Of a stretch of DNA of 64,000 nt, positions 1 through 12,687 are shown in pieces (the stretch's first letter is position 1; every line of letters starts with the position of its first letter). The notes beneath the pieces are model-generated. The model was not told the origin of the DNA and ran no database searches. It saw only the letters and a program-made list of their open reading frames with translations. A program made the translations under genes and the position numbers. This stretch comes from Malurus cyaneus samueli. Taxonomy: Eukaryota; Chordata; Aves; Passeriformes; Maluridae. The stretch is taken from contig CM019216.1 in the NCBI GenBank assembly GCA_009741485.1, forward strand, positions 23,101,119 through 23,165,118. The letters run 5' to 3'.

Positions 1-1548
1 TATACAGAACTGGTCCAACCATGATCCCATTATATTTAGCCTCCCTTGCCCAAGTGAATTAGCAACTTTTAATGTATGTGATGTGCACACATCATGTGTA
101 TCTGTCAGACACATATTGGTAACATCTGTTGATGTGCTGGTTATTTAGATTCCTACAGGTTTAGTAATGGATAGTAAATACAGAGAACAGGCTTAGCTAT
201 TGCCCATACGGGACCACAGCAGTAAATCACTGGGGAAACCTTCCGTCTGGACGACTGCCCAAGATTGTCCCTGTAACACTCATAAAAGCTCTCATTATTT
301 CAAATGCTATCTTGACGAGCAAGGAACAGATTTCTGATCTTCCTTCCTGTTTAAAAAAAAGACCATTTCAGGGAAGGAAGCAGGGAAAAACTAAAGAATC
401 AACCAGCTTTCACAAAGAGTCATCCCTTTGGGTTTTGATTTTTCTAATGTGGTCGTTTCTTTCTCTCTTGAAAATTCTTGCCTGGGCTTTCTACACATGA
501 AAGCACAAGAAACTAGTTCAGAAACCTTTCAAGGCATCTTAGACCCCTGTTGTTGAGGGCTGTTGATTAGGCCTTGACACCACTAGCCTTTACTCTTTCC
601 ACACTCCACACACACAGTTGTCATCTTAACAACACTGTATTCAGCTTTGTAAATGCATATTGAGATGAAACCCATCTCATCACAGAGCTGCTGTGTGTGT
701 GAATGCACAAGAGAAACTGCTGGAAAATCAGAAACATGTGATTGGCTTAAGAGCTATTTCATTGCCCAGAGAACTTCTTGCTCTATGAACTGAGTGGTGG
801 TAGCAGTGAACATGGGAACATGGCTTAGTCATGAACATCACCAAATCCTGAATGATCATGTTCCCTTGAATGGAAAGAAGCTACAACTTCCTATTGACAT
901 TTCAGGAGACTATATTCCTCTCACACATTTTGCATCTCATTACTTGTGTTTCTCAGTGAGAGAAACACGTATGAAGGAAAGAAACATGAGTGCTCCTGAG
1001 TAAAGAAAACTGTGCAAGACCACCCCCCTCAAACAAACAAACCAACCAACCAACCTCTCCAGGTTTATAGGGAAACAAATGGAGATATCTTGCCACACAG
1101 AAGATATTGGTCTAGTAACTAACATCAGAGATTGACTGATAAGTGATGAGTATAGTAAGGACACAACATAAACCCAAGAAAAAATGCTAAGGAATACTCC
1201 CATTGATCAGTGAAAAGGGTTCATCACATTCTTTAAAATGTGGGTTGATTGTGAAACTTCTTTCTGAGGACAGATGGCACTAATACACATTTGGAATCCA
1301 TACTGTAACTTCCTTTTTTCAGACTATCCTGTGCTGCAGACAGAAGTCACTGCTTGGGTTGAAAATGATGCTTTCACCTCCCAAATGAAGTGCTCTGAGA
1401 CTGAATCACAGAAATCATTCCACTAACTCAACACTGTCTGTTAGACTAAACGCAGGTTTGCTTTGCTTTAAAGTACCATATTTTTCAAGAATCTGGATGC
1501 ACTTATAACCAAGTACAAAGAGCTGCATAACAGCTGTTGTCCCATTAC
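1..1548 (-). other. DST intron, 3' part of window
   Basis: Intron downstream of w36; its far acceptor lies outside the window. Apart from the AAAC repeat I see no exon or gene. Confidence 0.85.
1030..1052. repeat. (AAAC)n / (AACC)n short tandem repeat
   Basis: Runs of CAAACAAACAAACC followed by AACCAACCAACC, downstream of w36 in the terminal intron. Confidence 0.7.
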
Positions 1549-1755
1549 CTGTTTGGCTCTTTTCCTTGCATCATCCAAAGCTCTTCCCCTTTCAACTAAG
1601 CGTTGAACTACTTTTTCCCATCGGCTCTGTACACTAATCAGTAGATTCTTAATAAGGACAACGTCCTGTTTCTGGCTGAAGTATTTCAAATGGGTTCCAG
1701 TTTTGTCCAGCTCTATGATCTGATCTCGATGAGAGTTCACTTCTGTGGCAAAAAC
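1549..1755 (-). CDS. DST: DST rod exon w36 (last in window)
   Basis: 207 nt, 69 codons. The acceptor is tttttccccaag and the donor is gtaatgg. It reads [40 protein letters not shown] and [20 protein letters not shown], ending DDARKRAKQ in phase 0. The gene continues beyond position 1, where the remaining spectrin repeats, EF-hands and C-terminal microtubule-binding region are expected. Confidence 0.96.
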
Positions 1756-1975
1756 CTTGGGGAAAAAAGGGTAAAAGTTACTGAATACTGTGTTGCCGGG
1801 TAAACACTGAAAAAAACCCCAGTCTGACACAGAATAATGTACCAAGAAACACTATAAAATACAATTCTAAAACAAATGTTTCTCTGAGTTCCAGCATTAC
1901 AGGGTTCATTTGGACATTGTTACAGTATCTCTACAGAGTGGGAGAAAAACATTACACATCTGTTCCTTTACATAC

Positions 1976-2131
1976 CTTGTGTTCATCAATTTGAAATAAG
2001 ACAGTGTCCAAGATAAGACTTGGCCGAGAAGCTGCAGTTAGAGTTTGTTCAGCTTGAGTAAGCCAATTGATGAAATCTTGAAGTGAGTTGTGGAACTCCA
2101 TTGCTAAACTGAGAGCTTCTTCCAGTTTGGT
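1976..2131 (-). CDS. DST: DST rod exon w35
   Basis: 156 nt, 52 codons. The acceptor is cctgtctttacag and the donor is gtatgtaaa. It encodes [20 protein letters not shown], then [20 protein letters not shown] and [12 protein letters not shown]. It is helix A and the start of helix B, and almost identical to the dystonin protein as I know it. Confidence 0.96.
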
Positions 2132-3466
2132 CTGTAAAGACAGGTCATACTTTATTAGCAGTTGATATTGTGCAGGGGATTCAGCCAAGGAAACCATTTT
2201 AGTTCAGCACTTCAGAGTAAACCATTTTAGTTTAGCATTTTAGAACAGTTTTCCAGCTCAAAGTGTCTGAGTTTTAAAATAACAGCCTATATTTGAGCAT
2301 ATTCAAGGAGATGGATACAGGAGTTACAGTAAAATTATGTATGACAGATGAATAGAACATATAGCACCTAGTATCATGATAAATTTTTCCTCATTAGAAC
2401 GTACTTCCTACTACTTAATCCAAATGGGACATATGGACTTATCAATTTCAATATAAAACCAGTAGAATTTCAGAAATCTAAGGTGGTAGTGCATTTGAAA
2501 GAGCCTCAAGTAGGTCATCAAATTTACTCTCTTGCACTAAACGAAGAATAAGTTTTCCTAGAGCACTTCTTTTTAACAAAGCCCAATTGTCATTTTGGTT
2601 ACCTGAACAGAAACTGATTTGGGATACAGAACTTTGTTGATCATGAGACAACAGTAAGAATTTTCAAACATTCACACTGCTGACCTCACTGAGCACTCCA
2701 ACCTTGCAGCTTTCTGCAAGAGGGTGCTTGTATTGGGTATCAATTAATTTATTTTTACATTATAATTACCTTCAGAGACATCAGCATTATTATTTTAAAA
2801 TACAGCCATGCTGTAAGTTAAACATTTTTGCTTTATACTTATCAGGGCTGTACAGAGAGTTTCTCTGTTTGCAATTAAGGATATTCTTTTTGTTTGATTG
2901 AGTTAGAACAAATGGACTATATTTCGTGAAGGAATGAAAGCAAAATGAAATTAATAACAAGAAAACATATGATGTGTATCAGTGAAACCATACTATTGAT
3001 CTGTTAGACCAGAAGGTAGTCACTTGAAGCAAATGGCAAAAGGCCAAGAGTTTGGGAATTTTAAGAAAAATGGCTTAAAAGTAGGAAAATTAACATAGCA
3101 ATTCTGTACTGAGGAGGAGATAAAAATTGAAGGATCATTCAGTTTCTCATGTTTATGATTACTGCAATAAAACCTAGTCCTACCAAATGAGCATTTACAA
3201 TATCAGTTAATTGATATGCATCGACAATATCAGTATTTCTATGGAACAGACTAGTGCCATTCCCTCCCATAGTCCTTCCCAGTTACAGATAATTAACTTC
3301 TTGAATCTTATTTTCCCCAGTACTTTCTGAACAAATCACTGAATTGTGCCAGTCTCTACAACTGATTTTAAATTTAAAAAATCAGGCAATCCATCCATAA
3401 AAGCACTGATCATTAACACACTTAAATATATGATTTATACTTCTATTTTTATGTAAAAGCACATAC
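2132..3466 (-). other. DST intron w34-w35
   Basis: 1.3 kb, AT-rich. Nothing recognised. Confidence 0.85.
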
Positions 3467-3637
3467 TTTTCTTTCACTGAGTTTTGTTTGCACCGATTCC
3501 CATTTTTCTTTTAAGTTATTTATGTCCTGCTCAACGTTTGTTTCAGCAGACTCTGGGCATCTTGCAAGCATCTGCTGACCTTTCTCCATTAGACACTTAT
3601 AGGTCTCTTCTTTGGCTTCAAAGGCAGCACAAAGTTC
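3467..3637 (-). CDS. DST: DST rod exon w34
   Basis: 171 nt, 57 codons. The acceptor is cctttctttatttag and the donor is gtatgtgc. The peptide reads [40 protein letters not shown] and [17 protein letters not shown]. It holds helices B and C of a repeat and was found from continuity between w33 and w35. Confidence 0.95.
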
Positions 3638-6364
3638 CTAAATAAAGAAAGGACCAAGAATAAATCAGGTAGAAATTCGATGCTCTTTGCAAATACCAGT
3701 AAAATATTTATTCCTCCCCCAACATTTAGCAGGTATGTTTAGATGATAAGACTAATCAAGGAAATACATGCAATTCAGAATAAGCCAAATGAGCAAATGA
3801 AGGACCCAGTTCTTCAGGAACTGAGAACTTGTATTGTGTGTTAATGTCTTCTCTGAGATCCAAAACTTGGCAAAGTACTATGCACATATTGAACAAGAGT
3901 TGCTACTACTTGGTTGGTTTAAAGCCCATCCGTAGCCAAAACAGACAAAGTGTCAGCATTACACACAGTGTGCTCAAAGCCCAGCTCTATCCAATATCCT
4001 TCAAAAGTGGGTGAGATAATTTGAGAGAGCTGGTTTATTGTACATTGTCTGTATCTACCTTCACTTGCTACGCATGAGCACTGAAGACATTTCAGACATT
4101 CAAAGAAAGCTGGAATAATAAAGGTAACAACACATTTTACTTGTTAACTATTCCGCTAATGATGGGTTTTTTTACCATGTTAAAGGTAAGCTGGCGAGAG
4201 TGTGGGAGCTCCCATGCATCCCTCTGACTCAAAAAGATGTTCAGAATTGGTAACAGGCAAACCAAAATGTACCAACAGAGTTGATGCAGACTTCCAAATG
4301 AGGAACATCTTCAATGACATGAGGAATAAGTGGCTTGCAAATAAGAGGAAAACAATCTTTTCCGCTGACGCTCAGGCAGAGAGCCCAAACCAAACATTTT
4401 CTTTGGATTAAGAGAGAGTGTACGCAGGCTGTACCTGACCACTTAGGAGGGCAAAGCAAGAAGCAGGTTCATTTATGTGCTTAAGATTTTGATACAACAG
4501 AAAGCTTGGTTTTCTTTCTGAGGACTGTGGAAAGTAGTGTCACCTAGTCTGCTTCCTCCTACTGCTTCAGAAAGACACTGAAAACAATGATAGTTTTAAG
4601 AAAAGGAGGGTGATAGTCTGAGAAGTGCTGGACAGATGAAAAGGTATCTTTTTAACCCTCTTTACTGATGGTGTCATGTAATATCTCTACATATCTTTCG
4701 GTTTCCTGGTGTTGCTTTGCTGGAAACACAGCCCAATCTCAACTCCATTTGTGTCCCAATTATGGTTGAGGGATCTTTTATTCATATCCATAGAAACAGG
4801 CCTTGTGTTCAAGAGGATACTTTATAACATTATTTCCAAAGAGGAACAAATCAAAATATAGAGCAAAACTGTCTCCTTCAGTTTCACATCAGTAATTAAC
4901 ATAGTCTGTATGACTTAGAGCTAAGTTTGAATTTGGACTGTAGTAGACAATATGACAAGTGGCCTCAACATTTCAGAATAGAAAAATAAAAGAGAGAGAG
5001 AGAGTTAACAAATATGTGCACATGTGCACTAAGGTTTAATCAAAAGGAAATTAAATTCTGTATTCAAAGGGTTGATAGTAAGTCAATGCCTGCAAATGGC
5101 CACCAGGACAGTAAAATCCTGTTAGAATGTACATGTACAGTTAGGGAGCAATTGTACATCTAGAGTGCATATGATCACAGATAGTCAGACTTGTTCCAAC
5201 TATAGTATTGAATTAAAAGGCTCTTTAACTAATCAGTCTGTAAAAATTATAAGTATAGAAAAATTGCATACGAAGAATGTACTAGAAATCCTGAAGCTTT
5301 CCACGGAAAATTTTTGTGTCTTCATCTGACTAAGTGCAGGATGAAAAAAAAAAAAACCATGACCTCTTTTTCTCCCTTTTTTGTTTTTCCTTTATGAGAA
5401 AAAGAGAAGGATAAGGGGGATTCAAAACCACAGGATTGTTTGTGTTTGGATCCTGTCTTAACTGATTGTAAAACTGTAAATTAGTTTCCTTATCAATTAT
5501 AGATAGTGGCAAATTTTTGAGGAAAAAAAATTATGACCCATGTTGGTGGGCAATGATCTTTGGCACCATTCAAAAAATAAATCTGGGTTTTAACATTATG
5601 GCAATGCAGCATTCTAACTGAAAGTGTCAGGCATATTCAAGTTCAAGGACAGTTTAATAAATATCACTGTTACATCTGAACCAGGAGTTCAGATTATCAG
5701 GTTTGAGCTTATATCCTGGCCTAACAGCACATCATGATTTCACACAAATGGAGCAGTAAGAACCATCTTCCTTAGAGGTAAGAGATCAAGTTTAAGTGTA
5801 TTGTTTTAAGCTCTATGATTCTACGGGAGCCGAGAAACCCCAGAATGTTTTGTAAAAAGAAAGGAAAGGAATAATTCAGGCATCCTGGTCAGCTTGCCAT
5901 TTCTAATTAAAGCACAGCCAGGAGTCCTTCTTACTTCTAAGCTAATGATGAATTTAATGACAGCTTTGGTTAGACAAGGAATAAAGGATCAAGTCTCTTA
6001 AGTCAAGGTTCAGTGAAGATGGGTCACTTTTAGGTTCACCTTGAATCTTGGAAAAAGCATAAATTTAATTATGGGCTTAGAAGGGAAAAGAAGAGAAATC
6101 ATTGAAAAATCTACAAACACCTTTGTAAAGATGGAAAAGTTACTTTGTCTCAACACTAATGATGGTTCATCTTTGGGCATGTCCCAACAGGCTACTAAAC
6201 TACTCTGAAAGTAATAGTGCCCTTTTGAAGGCTATTGCATTTTCTTTAAGACACTGTACAGACATTGTGCCATATAGAATGCACTCTGTACTTACCAAAA
6301 ACACTCTTAAAAGACAGTTAGTCCTGAAATGCAATTTGCAAAGCTTTCTAATACTGATACTTAC
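3638..6364 (-). other. DST intron w33-w34
   Basis: 2.7 kb. Holds the GA microsatellite and an A13 run near 5343; otherwise unremarkable. Confidence 0.85.
4988..5005. repeat. (GA)n microsatellite
   Basis: Eight or so uninterrupted AG dinucleotides in the intron between w34 and w33. Confidence 0.75.
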
Positions 6365-6493
6365 CATATGTGCATTAAGCTGCTCTCTTGCTGTTTCTGG
6401 TAAGCCTCCAACAGGTTTTGATGCCAACAGCTGACGTTCAGTGTCTGTCAGCCATTGCTGCAGATCCTCAACTTCACCATGGAAACCTTGGGC
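6365..6493 (-). CDS. DST: DST rod exon w33
   Basis: 129 nt, 43 codons. The acceptor is ggtataatttag and the donor is gtaagtat. It encodes [20 protein letters not shown], then [20 protein letters not shown] and AHM. It shows the helix-[13 protein letters not shown] signature and a PVGG loop like that of w31. Confidence 0.96.
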
Positions 6494-6988
6494 CTAAATT
6501 ATACCATATCATTTTAGAGATTGCATACATGTTCTCCAGTCCAATACCAGGTCAGATGCATAAACACATTGGCAACAGGTTTAATCAGATATTTGTAATA
6601 ATCAAAGGAAATTAAGAAAATAAAAGGAAAAAGCAAACAAATAAAAACTGGCTCAGTTCAATCTAAAGGATAAAAACAAAAAATATGGAAAGCTTGAAAG
6701 AAGGCTAAATGACTACAGTCTAAATGACCAGTGTTTTCCCCAAATAATATACCTATACAGAAATATTACCCTTTACAAACATGTCGACCAAAAGCTGAAG
6801 GCTTAAACAGCACTCTAAGGGACATTGGCCAGCTGTGGAAGATACAGCTGGATTCAAACATTCTCCCAATTCAGGAGAGTCTGCATTATGGTTTTGATTG
6901 ATGCCAACTTTTAATACACATATCTGTGTATTTCATGCAAAAAGACACCTTTCTGAGTTATCTCTATATTTTATCACTTCCTGTTCAC
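6494..6988 (-). other. DST intron w32-w33
   Basis: 0.5 kb, purine/A-rich in its first third. No other feature. Confidence 0.85.
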
Positions 6989-7186
6989 CTGGATCAAGGC
7001 ACTGTCCAGCTGCTGTTTCCTTTGTTTTGTTTTTTCCAACAAGTTTTGCCAGCGCTGATTCAGGAGTTCCAACTTGCTCCGTAAATTACTTGCTTCTTCA
7101 ACAGCACTTGATTCAATCAGGTCATTTCCTGCTTTTTTAACAGCTTCCACTGTCGACTGATGAGCTAAAACATCATTTTGTAGCAC
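6989..7186 (-). CDS. DST: DST rod exon w32
   Basis: 198 nt, 66 codons. The acceptor is ttttacaattgtag and the donor is gtgaac. It reads [40 protein letters not shown] and [20 protein letters not shown], ending SALIQ. It supplies helices B and C of the repeat begun in w31. Confidence 0.96.
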
Positions 7187-9381
7187 CTACAATTGTAAAA
7201 AAAAATGTATGACTGGCCATATCACTAAGTTACTGAATGAAGGCAGTCACTGAGCAGTGACTGAGCTAGTCGTAGGGATAAGGGATAAGACAACAGTTTA
7301 ATATCAGTACAGGTATTAACAATTAAAGCTAATAACTAAGACCTCTTCGATCAAAAGCAGTAACAGACCATTTCCTTTTGTATCTTGGAAAAAATAATAT
7401 CTTACTTCTGAAAACATATATTTCTGAAATCATTAATGGTTTCTAGCGGTGTTAGGGAATAATTATTTCTCCACTTTTTAAATTTATTATATACTTTCTT
7501 TAACAGAATTTTTCTTTGAATGTGATGTGCCTGCTGTGCTATACAACAATGCAAATGCCACAATCTCTTTTTGTGCATTTCACAGCTACAACTCCTTTTA
7601 CATTATGTCAGGCTACCAGGACACTTGACCTGTGCTAAAAGCTAGGGCATGGTTGTAGTACTAACACCAAAAAGACCACGTCCATCTGCTTGAAAACCTC
7701 TTATCACCAACCACAGTAAAAAACATAAAAGGCAAAAAGTACATTTCGGAAAAAAATGCTGTTTTCAGAAGGATGGGGGCCAGGGCAGGAAAAGCTTTAA
7801 TATAGCACAGAAAAAGAAATAAGCAAAATGTTAGGGAAGAGAATGGTAAACCCCACCTAAGCAATTCAAGTTTATGATTCCTGTTTTTCATGGAATCTGA
7901 CTCAAACTCATCTCCACCAAAATGCTAGCATATGGAAAAAATACAAAGCTAAATAAAAAGGAACTTAAACTATATGGAGCACAATATGAAACAGCAAGTC
8001 AAAAGTAGATCTTGAATACAAAATACACATTACATTTACTTTCATTTTCCTAAATTAAGCACCAGATTATATAATTTTCTTAACGGGGTGTAAAAATTCA
8101 CAGAAGCAGATGCATCTTATCCCTTCCTTCCTGCTGAGACTCACTAAGAACAAGGTCTATTCTTTCCAAAGTTATTCAAGAAGTGGATGTTTTTACAGGC
8201 TACCACAGGATGCACTACTGTGTGAACTTTCTAACCTGTCAACTCTGTATTATGAAAAGGAAGTAGATTCATTCATGTGTTTGCTGAACTCCTTCAGCAC
8301 AGACACAAATGATGTGTTGATGCTTCGTCACTTATAAAACACTTCCGTTTGATAAGAATATAAAAGGTTCATGGAGCAGAACCTGGTTTTGTAATTTACT
8401 TTACTTTGTTTTAAAAGGGTCTGTTTATAACAATAGTCACAATAGGATATGTAGATACTGTATTCTGTTCAAGTTCCAACTGACCACCCAAAAGCCTTCA
8501 GAGGCTGCATAGCTGCATTAACACAGACAATGAAAAGAATTTAATTATCTGTGTACTGTCAATTTCAATCAATTCTGTCAACATCCAAAATGGACTCTGC
8601 ATACTTTTTACATCATATGCAGGCCAAAAATTAAATGGCAGATTTAAAGGGAGAGGATTTACTCGGTTACACTGAAATCTTCAAGCTTGGAATCAACGTA
8701 TCATGAATGAAGAGTAAAGAGTTACACAGAGGCAGGGAAGATCACTTGCTCCTAGAGAGAAATTCTTCAAATAAAGGCATGGCAGAAGCATCCTTCCATG
8801 TCTCCAAAATAACAATAATCAGTAAAAATACTAAAACAAACAAACAAAAAAACCCCCTACATTGCAAGTAACAAAGAAAAAAAGACAGGAGTGTGCACAG
8901 ATTTTTGGAGAAGCATTCTGCATCTTAGCTGAAACCAGCTGACACATAATTTTGCAGCATTCAGAATAAATCACTATTTTTGAAGAGGGAAGAAAGAACC
9001 AAAGATATGCAACAGTTGTGCAGTTTGCGAGACTTGGCTTAAACAGAACTAATCAAGGAACTTATTGCTTCAAGGAGAGTAGCAGGTTCAGTAACTTTTG
9101 AGTTCCCTAGGTCAAAGAAAGCTAAGTAGAGGTGGACACTGGGTGAGCTGCTTATTTTTGGCTAAAGCCTATGCCACTAGCATTGCATTCACAAGAAAGG
9201 AAGGAATGTGGGAAGTAAGAGGAAAGACATTATTTATTTCAATCCTTCATTTCAGCTATAATCCTCATCTTGAAAATATATGTAGAGAATTATTTATCAA
9301 GTGTGAAGTTTTACTACAACACTAATCCCTAAGATAAATATCAAAAGAACATTTCAGTTAATATTTATTATAATTACATAC
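7187..9381 (-). other. DST intron w31-w32
   Basis: 2.2 kb. One short AAAC-type tract near 8834-8855; nothing else identified. Confidence 0.85.
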
Positions 9382-9537
9382 ATGATGTTTGGCAAGTTCA
9401 ATTTCAATAGCCTTGGGGTCTCCACCCACAGGTTTCTGTTCATTCAGCAAATCTTCTGTATGCGTCAGCCATGCCAGCAACTCGTCCAGGGCATGCTGGA
9501 ACTGCCCCAAGGCTAACAAGGCACCTTCCAGCTTGTG
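9382..9537 (-). CDS. DST: DST rod exon w31
   Basis: 156 nt, 52 codons. The acceptor is ttttactctag and the donor is gtatgtaa. It encodes [20 protein letters not shown], then [20 protein letters not shown] and ends IELAKHH. It has the [10 protein letters not shown] helix A and a PVGGD loop. It resembles w14 and w35 closely in layout, which indicates repeat duplication. Confidence 0.96.
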
Positions 9538-10153
9538 CTAGAGTAAAAATAAAGTTAACAATAAAATAGTTTCACAATGCTATTGAATTGTCTTGCATTA
9601 CCATTAGTCACCATAATCCAGAGCAGAGTCCATGCATAAAACCAGGGAGAAGCAGTTGCCCAGAACAAGCAATGCTTTATAACTAAAGCTGAGTTAGCAA
9701 TTCCCTTGTAAAGCCTTGCATTCCAGGCTTAAATTCCTGACCTTGGAAGAAGCCATGCAACCAGAGCAGAGTTAAGTTAAAAGGTTCTCTCATCAGATGC
9801 ACCAGTAATTTTTCATCACTTAAAAGCATCATTTCAATATAAATGAAATTTGGTGTATGATATTTTCCAAAAATATAAACATGTTTTCAACTGCTACTTA
9901 AGACCTCAACAAGTAGCCAAAATGAAATAATAATCCTTCAACATAACACTGCTGACAGAGAATTTAAAAAGAGGGTTTAAACATATTTTAAAAGCTCAAC
10001 TAATTTTACAGTTCAAATCCTGTTATATATGTTTCTTTTTTTAGTTTCCAAACTAAAAAGAATGTGTAAATTAATATAAGCATTATACATAACAAAGAGA
10101 TTTTCATGAAAAACCAAGTCATGAACAAAGCCCCCACCTCCATGCTTATTTAC
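9538..10153 (-). other. DST intron w30-w31
   Basis: 0.6 kb. Nothing identified. Confidence 0.85.
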
Positions 10154-10327
10154 CTGTCTACTTATAATTTTGTCTTCTAGGCTGTCCCACAATAGTTTGA
10201 GTTCTGAGAGAGGGTCTTGAACAGTGTGCTTGTCACTCTCTTGTGTTGCCTTCTTCAGTAATAGTTCTGCCTGATGGTTCAGTCTTTCCATTTCTATCTG
10301 CTGCTGATAAGCTTCTGTCTTAAATTG
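10154..10327 (-). CDS. DST: DST rod exon w30
   Basis: 174 nt, 58 codons. The acceptor is tttaccatag and the donor is gtaaataag. It reads [40 protein letters not shown] and [14 protein letters not shown]. It forms helices B and C of one repeat. The internal Met of MERLN is not a start. Confidence 0.95.
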
Positions 10328-11206
10328 CTATGGTAAATCAAAAAAGAATAGAAATAAATGAAACACATGTAATGATTATAGAATCATAGAATGATTCTAT
10401 GTTCTGCCTCTTTGGGTTGTGATGGTATTAATGCTTTAAACTTCAAATGGAATTATTCTTCAAAGGAAGTGAAAGCAAATTTTCTTTAGTAGAACATCCT
10501 CTTGAATACAAACTGGTGCAATAGGCTGAATGTAACTTGTGTACAAATGTTCTGAACTATGCAAGGCCATGATTCATTCGAAATTACATCACAAAATACA
10601 TAAAACAACCTGCCCACAGCTGACAAAATCTACAAGTGAGCAATAAAACCAAGAATATTCTCTGATCATCACACATCACTGCTTTTTAAACATGGCATAA
10701 CAGTCTACCAATGTCAGTAGCATATTCAGTCACAGAGATCCATGCAGACAGGTTTCTCAGTTAGACTGGAATTTTGATTTTCACCTTACTCATGTATTGA
10801 ATGTCATGATCTGTGTGAGCATTTCAATAAAGGCTATAATGGCAGAGGCAAAACTTTCTCTCAGAGTCTCAAAGAAACTGTTCGTGTTAGAAACCAGGAA
10901 ATATAAAGGTCAGAGCAAAAGAATCCTGTACATAATAACCACATAGCTTCTAAAAGAGAATGAGTGATACTACAAGTATTTCTGGGCTATCAGAAAAAAT
11001 AAAATGTAGTCTTGCCAAAATTTAGAATAGATTTTTAAATAAACATATTTTAAAATGAAAAGTTTGCAATTCAGTAATTTAAAATTTTCATGCAAATTTT
11101 TTTTACTGAAAACTGAAAATTAAAATTGCTTTTGACGGTCAAAAACTACTAAACAACACAGAAAAATACAGACAAATCATGGAGGAAATAAATGGCTAGT
11201 TCATAC
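10328..11206 (-). other. DST intron w29-w30
   Basis: 0.9 kb. The CR1-type palindrome lies at its low-coordinate end. Confidence 0.85.
10376..10401. repeat. Palindrome of CR1-type tail octamers
   Basis: The 17-mer CATAGAATGATTCTATG at 10385-10401 is two copies of ATTCTATG in opposite orientation around one base. ATTCTATG is the CR1 3'-terminal repeat unit, so this may be a remnant of a CR1 tail; no CR1 body is recognisable next to it. Confidence 0.4.
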
Positions 11207-11308
11207 CTTAAGTTCCTCAGTTTGCTGCTTCACTGTCTCCAGATCTGTTCCAACTGGGGACATAGATGCTAACTTGCTGCCAGCAATGTCTACCCAGTCA
11301 AATAATGC
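11207..11308 (-). CDS. DST: DST rod exon w29
   Basis: 102 nt, 34 codons. The acceptor is actgttattttcag and the donor is gtatgaact. It encodes [20 protein letters not shown] and [14 protein letters not shown]. The Trp of helix A is in FDWVD, and the SPVGTD loop is shared with several other repeats in the rod. Confidence 0.95.
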
Positions 11309-12465
11309 CTGAAAATAACAGTATGATATTCAAGTGTGAGCAGAGAAATGCTGTTATTATTGAAAGTTGAGTTAAGTAAAATATAAGAACTTATCTTTTA
11401 TTCCAGAGAAGGTATTGCTGTGCTCTTTCAAAGAAAGTAACTTTCCCAACAAAACCTCATTTTCTTTGCAATAAAATATATGAAATATCAATTATCTACG
11501 TAACAGTTACAGGAGTGTACATTCTGCAAGACTTCTATTAACAGCAATGATCTGCTAGAATTATTCATGCTTTCTTGTGTAAAATCTGCAAATTTTTTTT
11601 TTTAATCCATACAAGACAAACTCTATTCTACAGTTGTTTGTTTGGAGTGAAAATGGAAGGTAGTGGATAACACACTTTAAATAAGAATTACAAACAAACT
11701 TCTTGTGAAGAAAGCTATTTGTGCAAGGAACCTGGAAATACCCATTCAGTACATACTAGGCAGTGAAGGACCATAAGCTAGAATGAATCTCTACAGGATA
11801 ATGCAGTATGTCTTTCAAAAAAATAAATTACATTTCCCCAGTCCTGATGCTTTGTGGGTATTTCTTTTGCTCCTGATACAATTCAGAAGCTCAAGAATAT
11901 TCTACATGGATTAAGAACAGCTGCATCAATCTGACTAACTGCACAAAGGCGGAAACACCTCCACTAGGCTCTTTTCCATTAGGCCTGTTATCTGTGGAGA
12001 TATCCTTATGGAGAAAGGCTTAGGACAACTTGTTGGAGCTGCCCACTGCTACAGGGCTCCCTGAGAAAAGGAGAACTATGCCCAATGTGCCCAAGAGGGT
12101 GAAACAGCTGCAGTTAACAATCTGTCCATAATACTTTTCATATCATCTATTGAAATAAGTGAGCACTTAAATACAGTTCTTTCACAAAGTACCAAGTTTC
12201 TAGGATGTACCACATACAGCCACAGGAAACAGAGAGCATTTAAACCAAATAGTGATCATCCTATCTGCCTAGTCAATCACTGCACAGCAGGAACACAGGA
12301 GAACCTGGAGAAAAATCCATAGTGTTGGTGCACTGCAAAACAGGCATGTTGCATTATTATTGAGTGTTCTGCTGCTTGATCTGTGCCAAATACAGAACTG
12401 CCCTCAGTGTCATGTGAAAATCTAATTTTAAAGATTTAATGAACCAGGGAAGACAGTAATTCCAC

Positions 12466-12612
12466 CAAGAAAAAAAAACAAACCAAACCAATGAAGAAAT
12501 AGACAAAACAAAACCAAATCCAAATTAAGAAAAAACAAACAATAAAGAAACTAACCAACCAAATAAAAAGAAACCAAATCCAAAAACCAACCAAACAAAG
12601 AAAAAAACCATA
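12466..12612. repeat. AAAC/AACC-rich low-complexity tract
   Basis: About 145 nt almost free of T and G on the plus strand, made of degenerate units such as AAAC, AACC, AAATCC and AAAGAAA. It abuts the reverse CR1 fragment at 12640. It gives an artificial Phe/Trp-rich open frame on the minus strand. Confidence 0.7.
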
Positions 12613-12639
12613 AAGAGAAAAGGTCATAAATTCAAAGGA

Positions 12640-12687
12640 CAGGTTGGGTTGGAAGAGACCTTTAAATGTCATCCATAGTACAACCAC
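12640..12687 (-). mobile_element. Short CR1 LINE 3' end, reverse orientation
   Basis: Reads 'ggttgggttggaagagacct' then 'ttaaatgtcatcc', the reverse complement of the CR1 3' end. It is directly flanked on its low-coordinate side by an AAAC-rich low-complexity tract. In the intron between w28 and w29. Confidence 0.65.

Noticed and set aside
12436..12687. Minus-strand frame rich in Phe, Trp and Leu resembling a membrane protein
   Set aside because: It is a translation of the AAAC-rich tract and CR1 fragment; no true membrane protein signature.
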